From Cunninghamia lanceolata (lineage: Eukaryota > Streptophyta > Pinopsida > Cupressales > Cupressaceae), in assembly GCA_027924645.1 (NCBI GenBank), contig BSBN01000297.1, positions 124,001 through 188,000 on the forward strand: a stretch of 64,000 bases of DNA, in the 5' to 3' direction. The first letter of the stretch is position 1; every line of letters starts with the position of its first letter. The notes beneath the pieces were generated by a model, which searched no databases, was not told where the DNA came from, and saw nothing but the letters and a program-made list of their open reading frames with translations. Positions 1-11,916 of the stretch are shown piece by piece. The position numbers and the translations under genes are program-made.

Positions 1-1057
1 TTAGTACCAAAATAATGTTTGGCAATACCAGCAATAACCTCATTACCCTCTTGAGCAGAAAGAGCCTTGTCAGCCACCGAAGAATCCTCCCAAAAGTTTA
101 TGAGGTTACCATCCCCGAGTTTCCACTTTAGCCCCTTTTTGATTAATCTTCTAGATTTGATCATTTTGTTCCAAATCACCGACCCCTGTGGGAGACCCTC
201 CTGATAAAGGAAGTCATAGTTATCAACACCCTATAAATACTTATCTTTCATAATTTCCCCCCATTCTTTATTGTTGCTAATAAGATTCCAATTGATTTTG
301 GACAAAAGGGCTTTATTCATATTTTGAATAGCTCTAATATTCAGACCACCATGAGTTTTGGGGAGGCAGACCTTCTCCCATTTGACCAAGGACATTCTCT
401 TCTTATCTTCCACACTTGTCCATAAGAAAGTTCTTTGGATCTACTCCAATTTGTCAGCTATATACTTGGGCATTTTAAAAAGAGAGAAAGTAAGTGGGAA
501 TACCTTGAACAGAGGCCTGAAGAAGTTGCAATTTTCCAGCACTACTCAGAAGCTTACCTTTCCATCCAACCAACTTCTTTTGAGTTCTTTCCAAGATACT
601 ATTCCAAAAACCTAGAGTAACTTCCTTAACAGTTAAAGGGAGGCCAAGGTAGACTGAAGGAAGATCAGTAGCTACACATCCAAGGATGTTAATAATTTTT
701 CTCTGAAGGTCCCCCAGAGTGTTGAAGAAAGAAACATTGCTCTTATGGAAGTTGATGTGTTGACTAGAAGCCTTGGCATAATCATTGAGGACATTTCTCC
801 AACTACGGGCTTCCAAAACTGAGGAGATGCCAAAAAGGATGGTATCATCCACAAACTATTAAATAGACATAGGTGGGAGAGAAGAAGTTGGTTTTATCCC
901 CATAATTTCCCTTGAAAGGATCTTTGAATGAACATACCCCCAAGAGCCTCAGCCAGCATGATAAAGAGATAGGGGGATAGAGGATCACCCTGCCTAATGC
1001 CCCTAGTGGGAGAGAAGAAACCTCTAGGAATCCCATTGACAAGAACCGAGAACTTAG
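1..1057 (-). pseudogene. LINE ORF2, 3' half: reverse transcriptase C-terminal part
   Basis: This is the downstream half of a non-LTR retrotransposon ORF2, running off the left edge. On the minus strand the palm region comes first (NGIP, then a GDPLSPYLF-like stretch near 970-1030), followed by the catalytic FVDD with its two Asp codons at 844-849. Next come the thumb with YLGLPL near 620-650, a W-E-VC-PK-GGL motif at 231-413, and a WKLGDGNLINFW motif near 90-140 typical of the region after the RT. Frameshifts and stops interrupt it, for example two stops just before FVDD, so it is dead. The reading frame stops exactly at the Tat element inserted at 1058 and resumes at 16931, so this is one LINE with the piece at 16931-20253. 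The 3' end and poly(A) lie outside the window. Confidence 0.9.
1053..1057. repeat. Target-site duplication CTTAG, left copy
   Basis: CTTAG lies directly before the first TG of the 5' LTR and is repeated at 16926-16930 directly after the final CA of the 3' LTR. Five bases is the usual duplication for LTR retrotransposon integrases. The host sequence is the LINE reverse transcriptase. Confidence 0.93.
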
Positions 1058-4000
1058 TGTACCTAAATTTCACTGTAGCTCATTCAGGTAGAGCTTTGAT
1101 TCAAAACTTGAAAGGTACATTTCATCTTATCTTTCCTATATTACATTCATGTGCATAAATGAAATAATTTAAAGGGTTATATTTATCAAATTACTGCATT
1201 CATACAAGCGCATGTAACATAAGAAGGATTTACACAAATCTTTTCTAAACAAAGAACTAATCCTTATTGAATGTAAAATGTACATTGTCCCACACAAGTC
1301 GTGAGACTAACTTTACTTGTTCAATGGAATTGAAGAACAATATGTACATGAATAAGAAAGTAAAAAGTAAATGTGCATATAGGGAGGGAGACTAGTCATT
1401 GCCTGAGAATGACTGGTTTTGATGTGTCATCTTGTCCTCCTGCTGCCCCGAGCTGCCTCTGTCCTTCCTAGCTCCATGTTGCTCCTAGTTCCTGCATCTG
1501 GCAATAACAATGATGTTAGAGAAATGCTCTAATCAATGAGAGGTCTCAAACCTTACATGAACAAACACCTATGTGTGTACAAACTAATCTCCAAATGCAT
1601 TAAATAAGCAATGCAAACCTTGGATGTCGTAGAGAACAATCAAGCCATCAAACACATCCAAGGTATGCATTTATTTTCCTAACAAGTTTGCTTCATGTGT
1701 AGATATAGCTGTAATTATGTTTCTATTTTGATTCATCAGATTACATTATGAGTGGAGAAAATGTGGCTCCCACAAGGGTTGAGCCCATCTCATAAATATT
1801 GCAGAAGATCTCATGTATGTTCATCAGAAACGAGGATTAACTTGTACAACGAGATCTATTCATATACTTTTATAAGGAGCACACAGACTGCATGATAAAC
1901 AAGTGAATTTTCATGATATAAGACAACTGGAACATCTTGTTGCTCATCATAGTGTATTTCAGATCAAACAGAATCATCATGAGTTAATGAGGATATGTAA
2001 CAACTTCATCAAAATAATAGCATCACTGTCAGAGGGATAGTTTGAATTTTCCAAGATAGTATAGTCATGAGTGTCACATCAAAAGCTACAACAAAGGTGA
2101 ACCAAACAATAGGCTTGGAGTTACAGATGTTTTAATGAAAATGCAGAGCATACAATAAAGGAGATCTCTTGAAGAGCCACAATTATGAACAGAAGTATAT
2201 GCTGCTATGATACAGAGATACAAGATCAGAAGCTTCAAGAGCAGCCAATGCTAATATATGTATGCTGTCACAGACATACTAAATGTAAATGGATGCCATG
2301 AAGATAATATAAGAGGCATCAAGCCCATAGGAGCCTACACATGGCAAGACTAAATCATTTCACCTTTTTTTATAAAATCAATGATTGTCATACATAAGTG
2401 TGCTACTCTTTACCCATCTAGAAGAAATAGTCATGCTTGTTCATGAAGAGTGCAATCCTCTAGTAGCCATGTAGCAGTATATCTAGAACTATATCATTCC
2501 AATAAGAATCAATAGCCAAGAAGTAGCAGTGGAGCGGCACTATGAGGTTAAAGAGAAGCACACTCAAAAGTGACTGTCACAGTCATGTCTTTGGAAAAGT
2601 CATGAAGATTGTGAAAAGAATGGGTGAGCATTGAAAGATGAAGGAAGTATAGAAAAGATAGTCATGTTAGAAAAGGACTTCCCTACAAACAATGTAACAA
2701 CAAATGAAGGAGTGGTCAAAACCAGACAGATTCAAGACACACTGAAGAATGTATGCAAAGGTTTGAGGTGATAGTCACTAGAGGACAGCAAGGTTTCCAA
2801 GCTTCATTATCATATTGAAGTGTGTTGAAACCCATGAGGTTTTAGATCATTTCTAACTCCAAATCACCAAATCATGTTTTCAAGTGTATCAAGTGTTAAA
2901 GCCTATGCATATATCCTGAGGTAAACTCATAAAAAGTTATCTCACAGTTAATGTAGTGAATGGAGAAATGTAGCATGTTTCAGTTATTAAAGTAGCAATC
3001 ACATATGACATCATAAAGAGACCAAGAACAATCCTTGATGGATTAGTCCATGAAATAGTAAGAGAAATCACAATGGACAGTACAAATTTGTATGGCATTT
3101 TTACACAATAAAGAGCATGCAAATTCTGTTAAAGTCATAACAGGTATACAGAGATGCCATTAAGAGAATACAGTGGCCAAGAAGCTTTGCATGGATTGAA
3201 TGAGTTTTAATACCAATCATATTGTCTTTCATCACTATTACAGGATTCAATAGTGGGAACCATTGGGGTTTGAGAACATATGTATGGTTTTACACAATGA
3301 TGAGAATCAAATAAAGAAGCTACTGTGTTAGCAGTGATATCAAGATAGTAATAAACCTAGCTAAAAATAGTCACATGCTAGCAAACAACATGAAAGAAGG
3401 TTGTTGAACAGTTAAAGAATCCCCATACTGCTCTTGTTCTACTACCATCGAAACCTAATAGAGATGGGTACCATGCAAAAATAGAGATCCTTAGAAGAGA
3501 GATAGAGATTATGAAGACAAAGGACAAACACAGATGAAAAAATAGTCATTAGACTGTGAAGGGAGCAACAAATAGGTTTCAGAGGGATCATGAAGGATGT
3601 TCAGAAGAGGTAAGGGGTCAGTTGAAAGATAATTCCATCAAATCAAAGACACAATACTGTATCCTTGCTAATGAGCAAATACACAGAAAGAAATAAAAAG
3701 TGTGTTCATTATTTTCAGGAGTCTACCCAGTGCAGAAGAGAACTAGGGTTTTATAAACCAAACCCTAATGAGATCAGAAGCAAACTAGAAATAATGTGTA
3801 AAATGCTCAGAATGATATAGATATGCAGAAATGATCAGCTAGAGGAGTATATACACATAGGGGGTATATGAAAATATATGTTATAGGGTTTGTTTATACA
3901 TAAACCCTAATGAGACAAACCCTTATTTCTCAGTATTTTCTAAAGCCGAATGTGTGACAAAGCATGGTAATATCATATGATAGAAGCAGTTCAACAAGGA

Positions 4001-5754
4001 AACGAATCTTTTCTTCTTCTTCTGTAGCTGTCAAATGAATACATCTTATTTAATTATGAGATACAGTCACCTAGTCACAGCCATCAAAGAAATGAGATAT
4101 GTATCATTTGTTTAATGCAAGAACAACATAAATGACAAGGATTTACCATTTTTGCTTCAAAGAAATAGGTTCATCAAACTCACCTTTAGCCATTGGAGCC
4201 TCTTTGAGCAAAAATACAGTCAAAATGCCTTCATGAAAGCAGAGAAACCTCTAGAAAAGATGCAGAGCAAAACCCCTGTGGCGGCGCAGCAAGCAAGAAG
4301 CATATTGATAAATGATAAGTGATTTAGGGTTCATCTTTCTTTTTCTCAAGAGCCTTATCCGATGAAAAGTTCTTTTTTGACTTTGTTTAAAATAAACATC
4401 ATTGTTATCTAAAGTTCCTCATGGTCAAGAATCATAAATCATCATTCCTAGTGTTTGACTAGGAGTGGCCTGTGAGGAGTTCCTTTTATTCTTTGCAAAG
4501 TTAAGTAAGATAATGACTTAGGACAATTACCTTCACCCTTTTATATGCTTGTCTTTTGATTTATTTTGCATTAATTTGATATGGAAATAATTTGATTTGA
4601 ATGATACCATTATAAATCATTAAATCAAATTGCTTTTCTTAATGCAAAATAGATAAACCATGCTTTGTAATGACCCTGTGAGTTATGGATCCTAATGCCG
4701 TGCCAAGTATATAGAAGAGTGGAGTTAATTGGCAGACACAGGCCAAACATATAGCTTATTGTTTTACCTTTGAGGAGAGAGATTGACTGAGTCTTAGAGA
4801 CAGTTATTGATTGAGTTGAATGCTTTTGAGAGCATCTAGGAGTTGTTTTACTGCTTTTAGAGTCTTTTTGGAGTAGTTTTCATGAGTCATTATGTTAGAC
4901 TAGGTCATGATGGACTTTTTCCTTCATTATGAGCTCTTGTGGAGAGGATATAGGCCCTATATTCTAGGCTTTTTTTGGGCATCTGACCCAAGTTTGTTTT
5001 CTAGCTCCTTGTATGGTGGAACCACTTGGATAGTAGTGCATATAGTCACTTTTGTGACTCTTTTGTACTCAGTTCTGATTATGCTACTTGGAGAGACTTG
5101 TGATTTTTGTGATCCTTGCTCAAATTTTTGGCAAAATTTGTAACTCATTTTACTAGTTTACTTGATATGAAATACAGTGGAAACCTTGGAGGATATTGAT
5201 TGGAGATTGTGCCTATTTGTCTTATGCATCTTTGTGCTTATCAACTGGTTTGATAGAGTTATCTGTGAAGTAAGTTTTATTTCCTCTTAACTTTTGTCTC
5301 AGAATTAAGAGCCTTTTTTACAGAAAGTACTTATGCAGGTTGCAAGTTGTGTTTAAGTGTGCATTGCCATTAAGTGTGAAATTATTTTTCCTCTTAAGAA
5401 TTCTGCATTTACAAACCTACTTGTGAAATATTTATGCAGAGGTATAAGTGATAGGTTGTGTAAGGAATCTTTCAGTCATTTTAACAAGTGTTTGAACTAG
5501 TATTTTCATGTTCCTTATTAAGATAGGTGTATCACCCTTTATAGTTAAATTTTAGTTTCAGTGCAAATCTTTCTTCCCCTTTTCCTTGTCAAAGCCATAG
5601 AATAGTTAGTCTTAGGTGATACAAAGTTAGGAAGTCAGCCCTCTCCAGAGATTCACTCCAATTTCCAGGTGACCCACAGCCTAGGAGTGTTTCCATGTTT
5701 CTCTAGAGTACCATTTTTTTGCAAATTGGTAGGGTGCAACTTTCAGAGATAACA
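1058..5754 (+). repeat. 5' LTR of the Tat-like element (4697 bp)
   Basis: Starts TGTACCTAAATTTCACTG and ends in TTTCAGAGATAACA. It aligns end to end with 12221-16925. The primer-binding site follows 5 bases after its end. It includes a TA-rich promoter-like stretch near 4529-4560 (CCCTTTTATATGC) and a 24-bp imperfect palindrome near 3888-3912 that flips AGGGTTTG and AAACCCT. Small ORFs inside it (for example 4907-5143) occur in both LTRs only because both are copies of one sequence. No gene is supported. Confidence 0.92.
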
Positions 5755-5759
5755 ATTTT

Positions 5760-5777
5760 TGGCATGCCCGGTGGGAC
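5760..5777 (+). promoter_or_regulatory. Primer-binding site of the Tat-like element
   Basis: TGGCATGCCCGGTGGGAC, beginning with TGG (complement of a tRNA CCA end) 5 bases after the LTR. From memory it resembles the TGGCACGCCCAGTGGGAC type used by Ogre and related Tat elements, usually assigned to tRNA-Arg. The tRNA assignment was not checked. Confidence 0.8.
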
Positions 5778-5970
5778 TGTTCGAATCTGAACAGTACTTA
5801 CATTTTATATTCATTGTTGGTTCTGATATGCAACCAGCATATTCTAGCCTTTAAGAGGTGTTTTTCTAGCATATCTCGTGACTCTCACTGAGAATAGAAC
5901 AATTAAACCAGTGTTGTTTCACTTTTATGAAAAGGATACAAACTCAAAGTTTGATTTCGTTTGATTATTT

Positions 5971-7224
5971 ATAGTTGTCTCCACCTAGAAGACAAAGCAG
6001 AACTGTGAAAAGAACTCCAGTTTCAAAAAGAGTTCAGTCAACTCTACCAAGTTTTAGACTAGCAATACCTCTATCTCCTGTACCAGTCCAAGAAAATCCA
6101 CCTCCAGTTGTTCCAATGGAAATGAATTAGTCATTTGTGGCATTTGATGGGGGTAGCCCATTAAATTTAACATAGCATGATGATATACCCATGGAAGCCT
6201 TGAAGAGTCTACCTTTTTTCACAGGGAAGGATCAAACTACCTTGATTTAGCACATTAGAGACGTGGCTTCTCTATGTGGAGTTCATCATGTAACCCAAGA
6301 AAATGTAGCCATCAGGCTGCTAGCTGGCTCATTGAAAGGAAAAGCCCTGCAGTGGTTTAGGAGTTTACCAGTGCAAACCATTAGAACTTGAGATGAGTTA
6401 GGTGTCAAACTGAACAAACAATTTCAAGATAAGTCCGATAACTTATCACTGGTTGAATATCTGAATACAATAAAAAGAGCTCCTTGGGAGCAAATGATGG
6501 ACTTCAACTTCTATTTTTAGAAAACATGGGACAAAATTTCGGTCATGGTAAGACCCTCATCAGAATATGCCTTTTTGTACTATTTGAAAGCTCTTAACAG
6601 TGATATTTCAATCATGATACAATCAATGGGAGGTACTAGTTTACCAGATGCATATGAAATAGTAATTAGAGTAGAAAATGGCCTGATTCAGGCTATTTAG
6701 ATAGCACCGAGGCCAACAATGCCTATTTTTCCTAAAATCCAACCTTTAATGCCGTTACCAATTCCATCTTTTGCCCCTATACCTGCTGTTACAGTAGTGC
6801 CAGTTGTTGCCAACCCTGAGGCTGCTGCTTCCAGCTCATCACAAGAGCTAAGAGAAATAAAAAAAATAGCCAACAAAAGATTGAAAATATTCTTCAAACT
6901 TTTGGAAATGAGTTAGTGATCCTAAAGAAACATCAGTCCCAAAATAGGTAGCCATATTATCTAGTAAATCAAGGTCAAAACTAGCCATACCAAGGTCAAA
7001 ACCAACCATACCAAGCAAATAGGCCACCATACCAAGGAAATTATTAGGGTACAAGGCAGAATGTAAACCAAAGGCCTTTTCAGCCTTATAACCCTGCACC
7101 AATTAATGCAGTTAGAGACCTTTTTACTGTTCAGAATAACCTTGCAGTAGAGTATGAATGGTGTTTCCCTTACAATCAGCCACACAATCAGGCTACTTGT
7201 TAAAATGGAGTTATTAATCAGGCA
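5971..7224 (+). pseudogene. gag: gag of the Tat-like element
   Basis: Capsid polyprotein, broken by at least six in-frame stops. A basic proline-rich start (near 5975-6125) leads into a Retrotrans_gag-like domain at about 6180-6560, with the landmarks FFTGKDQTTL, VAIRLLAGSLKGKALQWF and QFQDKSDNLSLVEYL. A Pro/Ala-rich stretch follows at 6700-6840, then a region rich in Gln, Asn and Tyr, and a degenerate zinc finger near 7160-7200 (CFPYNQPHNQATC, with one Cys replaced by Tyr). Five of the six stops in the capsid part are TAG where Gln is expected. A TAA near 7201 separates it from the protease segment in the same frame, so gag and protease were probably one ORF. Confidence 0.85.
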
Positions 7225-8079
7225 TTGATGGTACAGAATGTTACAGTTTCTCAGCCTAACACACCTAATGATGGGCCTGTACCGCAGCAAGAGCAACCTC
7301 AAAATGATATTGCCTTCCTAAACTGGCAGGGTGAAGAGTTTTGTAGAGTAAACAGGGATGATTCTCCAATTGTAACAAATACAAGAGCTAAAAAGAGGGG
7401 CTTTGAGATGGAACAATCAGAAAACAAAGGAAAAGAAACTGCTGGACCATCCTCATCTCAAACTCCTCACATCTTACAAAGAAATATCCAAGGTGCTACC
7501 AAGGAACAACCTCATATTCAAGTAGATCATGTTGTTGCAAAGTCTCATCAAAAGGTAAATGTTATTTCACCTTTCAACATCATTGAAAATATGAAGAAAA
7601 TGAATGTGACAATGTCCATGTGGGATTCCTTAGTGATCCCAGGCCAAAAAGACATGTTACAATCTGCTTTGTTAGATTTGAAAGTGTCCAGTGATGCATC
7701 AGTTGACCCAGCTAGGGCTATCCTTACAAATTCACCTCAGGACAGTAATAGACAGCCAGGTAAGGGTGTTAAACCTCTTCCATTTTATGTCTCATTGATA
7801 ATAGGGGACAAATTAGTACATAACTACATGGTGGACAATGGGGCAAGTAGTTCAGTCATGCCAAAACACATTGCAGATCAATTAGGACTGAAATACCAGC
7901 CTCTTGAGAAGGGAGTACTCCAGTTAGATGGGACATTTGTCAACACTGTAGGTGTGATTAAAGATTTGGGTCTCACATTGCATGCTTGTCCAAATGTTTC
8001 AATCTCTCAGGAGTTGTTTATCATTGATTTACCCCCTACTTTGCCATGTGTTTGTCAAGAGAGTTCATTACCAAAATAG
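7225..8079 (+). pseudogene. Aspartic protease segment of the Tat-like polyprotein
   Basis: An open stretch of 284 codons in the gag frame. Residues 190-280 are a retroviral-type aspartic protease: KPLPFYVSLIIGDKLVHNYM, then the active-site region VDNGASSSVMP, then LGLKYQPLEKG and a hydrophobic tail (LFIIDLPP). The usual active site is D-S/T-G; here the middle residue is Asn, which probably weakens or kills it. The first 190 residues are a linker with little predicted structure. A TAG ends the stretch at 8079. From 8080 to about 8400 the frame continues with poor conservation and more stops. Confidence 0.85.
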
Positions 8080-8394
8080 GAGGATATTTGTCCTCAAATT
8101 GGTCCCACATGTTTTTTAGGACCTGATATGGAACAAAAGTGACTATAAAGTCTAAGTTTCTCGCCAAAGATCACATTGAGCCATATGTGTCGAGTGCAGT
8201 TAATGCCAGTTGCACTATTTTTTATGATAGTGAGCTTGCTGCTACTCAAGAATTGTAGGCTAAAAGTGTACTAGAGGTATTTTTAAATGAGTGGGTAGTA
8301 GAAAATGTGGTAGACAATCCAAATGAATACATCCAGGAAATAGGTATGGGTTTTTATATGTTGCATGAACCTGAAACAACAATACCAAACCTTG

Positions 8395-8852
8395 TAAAAA
8401 GTACAGAACAACAGATAGGGCAATAGGATGAGTTATGGACAATGTACTTTGATGACTCTAGGAGTAGAAATGGATCTGGTGGGGGTGCAATGCTTGTGTC
8501 CCCACAAGGTGATAGATATTATTTTGCTTTCCATTTTGCTTTCTCATGCACTAACAATACTGTTGAATATGAAGGTTTGATTCAAGGTTTGCAGTGGGCA
8601 AGAAAGAGGAAGATTGGCTACTTGCAGGTATATGGCGATAGTGAACTTATTGTAAATCAGGTGAGAGGGCTGCATGTTACAAAAAATGATGTTTTGAAAT
8701 CCTACAAACATAGGGTGTGGGACATGATTGAGGATTTTGATGCCTTTAATCTAGTTTTTATTCCAAGAAGTCAAAATAATCATGCTGATAGGTTAGCTAC
8801 AATTGGGGCTCAATTTGATATTCTCAGTGATATTCAGAGGGAAAAAGTATAG
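8395..8852 (+). pseudogene. Additional RNase H domain of the Tat-like element, placed before RT
   Basis: An RNase H fold of the type-I/archaeal-like group that Tat elements carry in addition to the normal gypsy RNase H. All four expected acidic positions can be seen: Asp in YFDDS, Glu in VEYEGL, Asp in VYGDSELI and Asp in NHADRLA. The GGGAMLVSPQG strand and the long helix QGLQWARKRKI fit as well. An open frame runs from 8442 and probably began upstream in the polyprotein. A TAG at 8850-8852 cuts it from the RT region. Its place between protease and reverse transcriptase is notable, because I recall the second RNase H lying after the first in Ogre and Retand. Confidence 0.85.
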
Positions 8853-8858
8853 CCACAT

Positions 8859-10285
8859 GTGAAGATTGTTGCTAGGCCTTCTATCCCTGACAATAACATT
8901 CATTGGCAAGTGTTTGAAAGCGATGAGCAAGTGTTATGTTTTCTGTTAGAGGAAGATGAGTTCTTTGTAGTGAATCAAGGCAAGCTTAAGCAACAATATG
9001 GTGAAGATCAAGTCATTCAATTAAGAACTAACAAGCTTCCCAAGGGATTAGTCACCTTGGAATCTATCTTTAGCACTGATGATCAGCTGAAAAAGAACAA
9101 GACCAGCATGTAGGTCAAAGAAGAACATTATAAAGAGCTAGAAATTTTCAAAGATAAGCTCCTTAAAATTGGTAAGATATGTTCACCTGAAGATAGGAAA
9201 GCATTTATTTCTCTTTGTCAAGAATTTGAAGATGTACTTGCTTGGAATTATTCAGATTTAAAGGGATTTGATCCCCAAATTGCCCAACATACCATAGAAT
9301 TAGAGCCAAATGCTAAACTTGTAAGGCAGAAATAGAGGCCCTTAAACCCGAAGCTTGAGCCTCTAATGATTAAGGAATTAACCAAGCTAATTGAGGGAAA
9401 TATTATTTACCTGATCAAGCATACATCCCAAGTCTCCAATCTTGTTCCTGTAAGGAAGAAAAATGGAGAAATAAGCTCTGTGTTTACTTTAGAGACCTTA
9501 ATAGAGCCCCTTTGAAGGACCACTACCCACTGCCCTCAATGGAACAGATTTTGCAAGTAGTGGCTGGTTCAGAAAGATTTTCTTTACTTGATGGATATTT
9601 AGGTTATAATCAAGTTTTAGTCAAGGAAGAAGATCAATTTAAGACTGCTGTCACCACAAAGTGGGGCACTATGGCCTATAAAAGAATGTATTTTGGCTTA
9701 TCTAATGTTGGTTCCACTTTTTAGAGACCCATGGATATGGCCTTTAAGGGGCTACTTTATAAATTGGTACTTGTGTACCTTGATGACATCATAGTGTTCT
9801 CTAAGAATGCAGCTAAGCATTTATCCCATTTGAAACAAGTGTTTGAGAGATGTAGAGAATTTGGTATATCTCTCAATCCCAAAAAATGCATTTTTGTTGT
9901 CCATGAAGGTAAACTTTTAGGACATGTTGTGTCTAAGCAAGGGGTTACCATTGATACAGAAAGAGTAAAGGCTATTTTGGAACTACCTTTACCCAACCAC
10001 AAGAAAGGACTGCAAAGTTTTATAGGCAGAATTAATTTTCTACAAAGATTTATACCTAATATTGCAAATTTATTGAAGCCATTGACTTCTATGTTAAAGA
10101 AAAATACAGCTTTCGGCTGGACAAAAGAAGCTAAGCTCAGTTTTGAATCCATAAAAGAGGCTTTATCTATAGAACCAACTTTGGTAAATCCTAATTTCTC
10201 AAAATATTTCATTTTGTATGCTTATGGTAGTGTAGATACAATTTCTGCAATTCTAGTACAGCAACAGAATGAAGGTTTTGAATAG
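8859..10285 (+). pseudogene. Reverse transcriptase of the Tat-like element
   Basis: Copies the element RNA into DNA inside the cytoplasmic particle. The N-terminal linker is at 8859-9300, the fingers at about 9290-9470 (IELEPNAKLVRQ, VRKKNGEI) and the palm from 9512 (LKDHYPLPSMEQI, SLLDGYLGYNQV). The catalytic YLDD lies in LVYLDDIIVFSKN near 9775-9795, followed by NPKKCIF and LLGHVVS of the thumb/connection. Damage: TAGs at 9111, 9332, 9722 and 10283, and a one-base deletion in ATAAG-CTCTG near 9474, just before the YFRDLN-like motif, which shifts the frame. The YLDD itself is intact. Confidence 0.92.
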
Positions 10286-10606
10286 TCCATTGCTTTCTTT
10301 AGTCAAGGTTTGCAAGATTATGAACAGAGGTACAGTTTTATTGAAAAGCATGTCCTTGTTGTTGTAAAGAGTTTAAAGAAGTTTAGACATCTTGTTTCTA
10401 ACAACAGAGTGCATTTAATGGTTGCTCACCTTGGTGTGAAAGATTTTATGTTGAGCAAGGATCTAAATGAAAAGAGGGCTAGTTGGATTAATAAAGTCAT
10501 GGAGTATGATGTGGACATCAAAATAATTATCTTGTCAGGGGAAGAGGACTCAATGAATAGCTTTCTACTAGGCTTGAAGATGAAACAGAAAGGGAAGAAG
10601 AAGTAG
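10190..10606 (+). pseudogene. Gypsy RNase H of the Tat-like element
   Basis: The normal RNase H that follows RT in Ty3/gypsy. Landmarks are FILYAYGSVDTISAILVQQ, AFFSQGLQDYEQRYSFIEKH and VVKSLKKFRHL. The first Asp (VDTISA) and the Glu (SFIEKH) are present. The last motif, usually a DFLSR or ADALSR type, reads MNSFLLG, so that acidic residue is missing. Stops at 10283 (TAG) and 10604 (TAG) break the frame. In this lineage the loss of one active site might be tolerated because of the second RNase H at 8395-8852. More simply, it is decay. Confidence 0.85.
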
Positions 10607-10704
10607 TACTGGTCAATGAAGATGAGCCTCAAAATGATACTACAGTTGTTGGAGCAAGTTGGGTTAAGGATATGACTTATTTTCTGCAAATTGGTGAGTG
10701 ACAA

Positions 10705-11916
10705 ATGGGTTTGGACAGAGCCAAAAAGAGGTATTTCAGAATGCAGACTATTCCTTATGTTTTGGTCAATAATGTTCTGTTTAGAAAGGATATGAATGGT
10801 GTACTCTTAAGATGCATTGATAATGATCAGATTGACAAAGTGCTTTATGAGTTCCATGATAGAACAGCTAGGGGTCATTTTGCCCCAAGAACAACTACCT
10901 GGAAGATAATGAGAGTTGGCTATTATTGGCCCAGCTTATTCAGAGATGCCCATGCATGGGCCAAAATGTGTGTAAAATGTGCCATTTTTGTAGGCAAAGA
11001 GAGGCTGCCAGCTTTACCTCTGCAGCCAATTCAAGTGGAACAACCCTTTATGAGATGGGGCATTGACTTTATAGGTGCCACTAACCCACCATCCAATGCA
11101 GGTCATAGATGGGTGCTCACAGCTACAGATTATTTCACAAGATGGACTGAAGTAGTGGCTTTGAAAGAAGCCAATGAGAATGTTGTTTTACACTTTTATT
11201 ATGATTTAGTATCTAGATTTGAAGTTACTAAATCAATCATTTTATATAATGCTTTAGCCTTTGTTGGAATGAGAGTAACTGATTGAGCTATGAAGAATGG
11301 TATTTACTTAAATACATCATCAAATTATTACCCTCAGGGTAATGGTTTGGCAGAGTCAACAAACAAGAACCTAATAAGGATTATCAAAAGAACAATGGAG
11401 GATAACCAGAGGACCTAGCATACCAAGCTGAAATCTACTCTGTGGGCAGATAGAATAACTCCCAAAAGGTCTATTGGGAACTCTCCATATATGCTAGTTT
11501 ATGGCAAAGAGGCAAGGCTGCCTTTATCTATTGAGCTGCTAGCTCTTGACATCATGAATCAGCTGGAAATGTTTGAAGAAGAAGACCCAATGGCTGTTAG
11601 GTATGCTCAGCTTATGGAACTTGAAGAAATCAGAGATAAAGCTCTGAAAGGTATGGAGTATCATCAGCTTCAAACCAAGAAGGTCTTTGATAAGAAAGCC
11701 ACACAAAGAGTATTCAAAGAAGGTGATGTTGTGCTCAAGTGGGATGAGCTAAAGAGTAGACCAGGCAAGCATAAAAAGTTTGACAACTTTTGGACTAGTC
11801 CTTTTGTTGTTACCGAGTGCAAAGAACATAATGCTTTTCAATTGTCAAAGATGGATGGAGAAGTTTTACCTATCCCAGTGAATGTGATACACCTCAAATG
11901 TTGTTTTGAGGTTTGA
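10705..11916 (+). pseudogene. Integrase of the Tat-like element
   Basis: The HHCC zinc finger is intact at about 10850-10980 (HDRTARGHFAP, then YYWPSLF and CVKC). The catalytic core carries the first Asp in RWGIDFIG and the Glu in GNGLAESTNK. The middle Asp of the usual ISDNGPAF motif is Tyr in IILYNALAF (near 11245), so the DDE triad is broken. Stops lie at 11284 (TGA) and 11416 (TAG where Trp is expected). The C-terminal part, 11491-11916, keeps PYMLVYGKEARLPL, GDVVLKW and a C-terminal beta region with no chromodomain, consistent with the Tat/Athila branch rather than chromoviruses. Confidence 0.92.

Noticed and set aside
2937..3122. Minus-strand 61-codon ORF in both Tat LTRs (also 14105-14290)
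   Set aside because: Same reason: shared ancestry of the LTRs, no recognisable protein.
4907..5143. A 78-codon ORF kept open in both Tat LTRs (also 16078-16314), with a hydrophobic product
   Set aside because: The LTRs were identical at insertion, so openness in both is not independent evidence. No domain, and a 63-codon ORF overlaps on the other strand.
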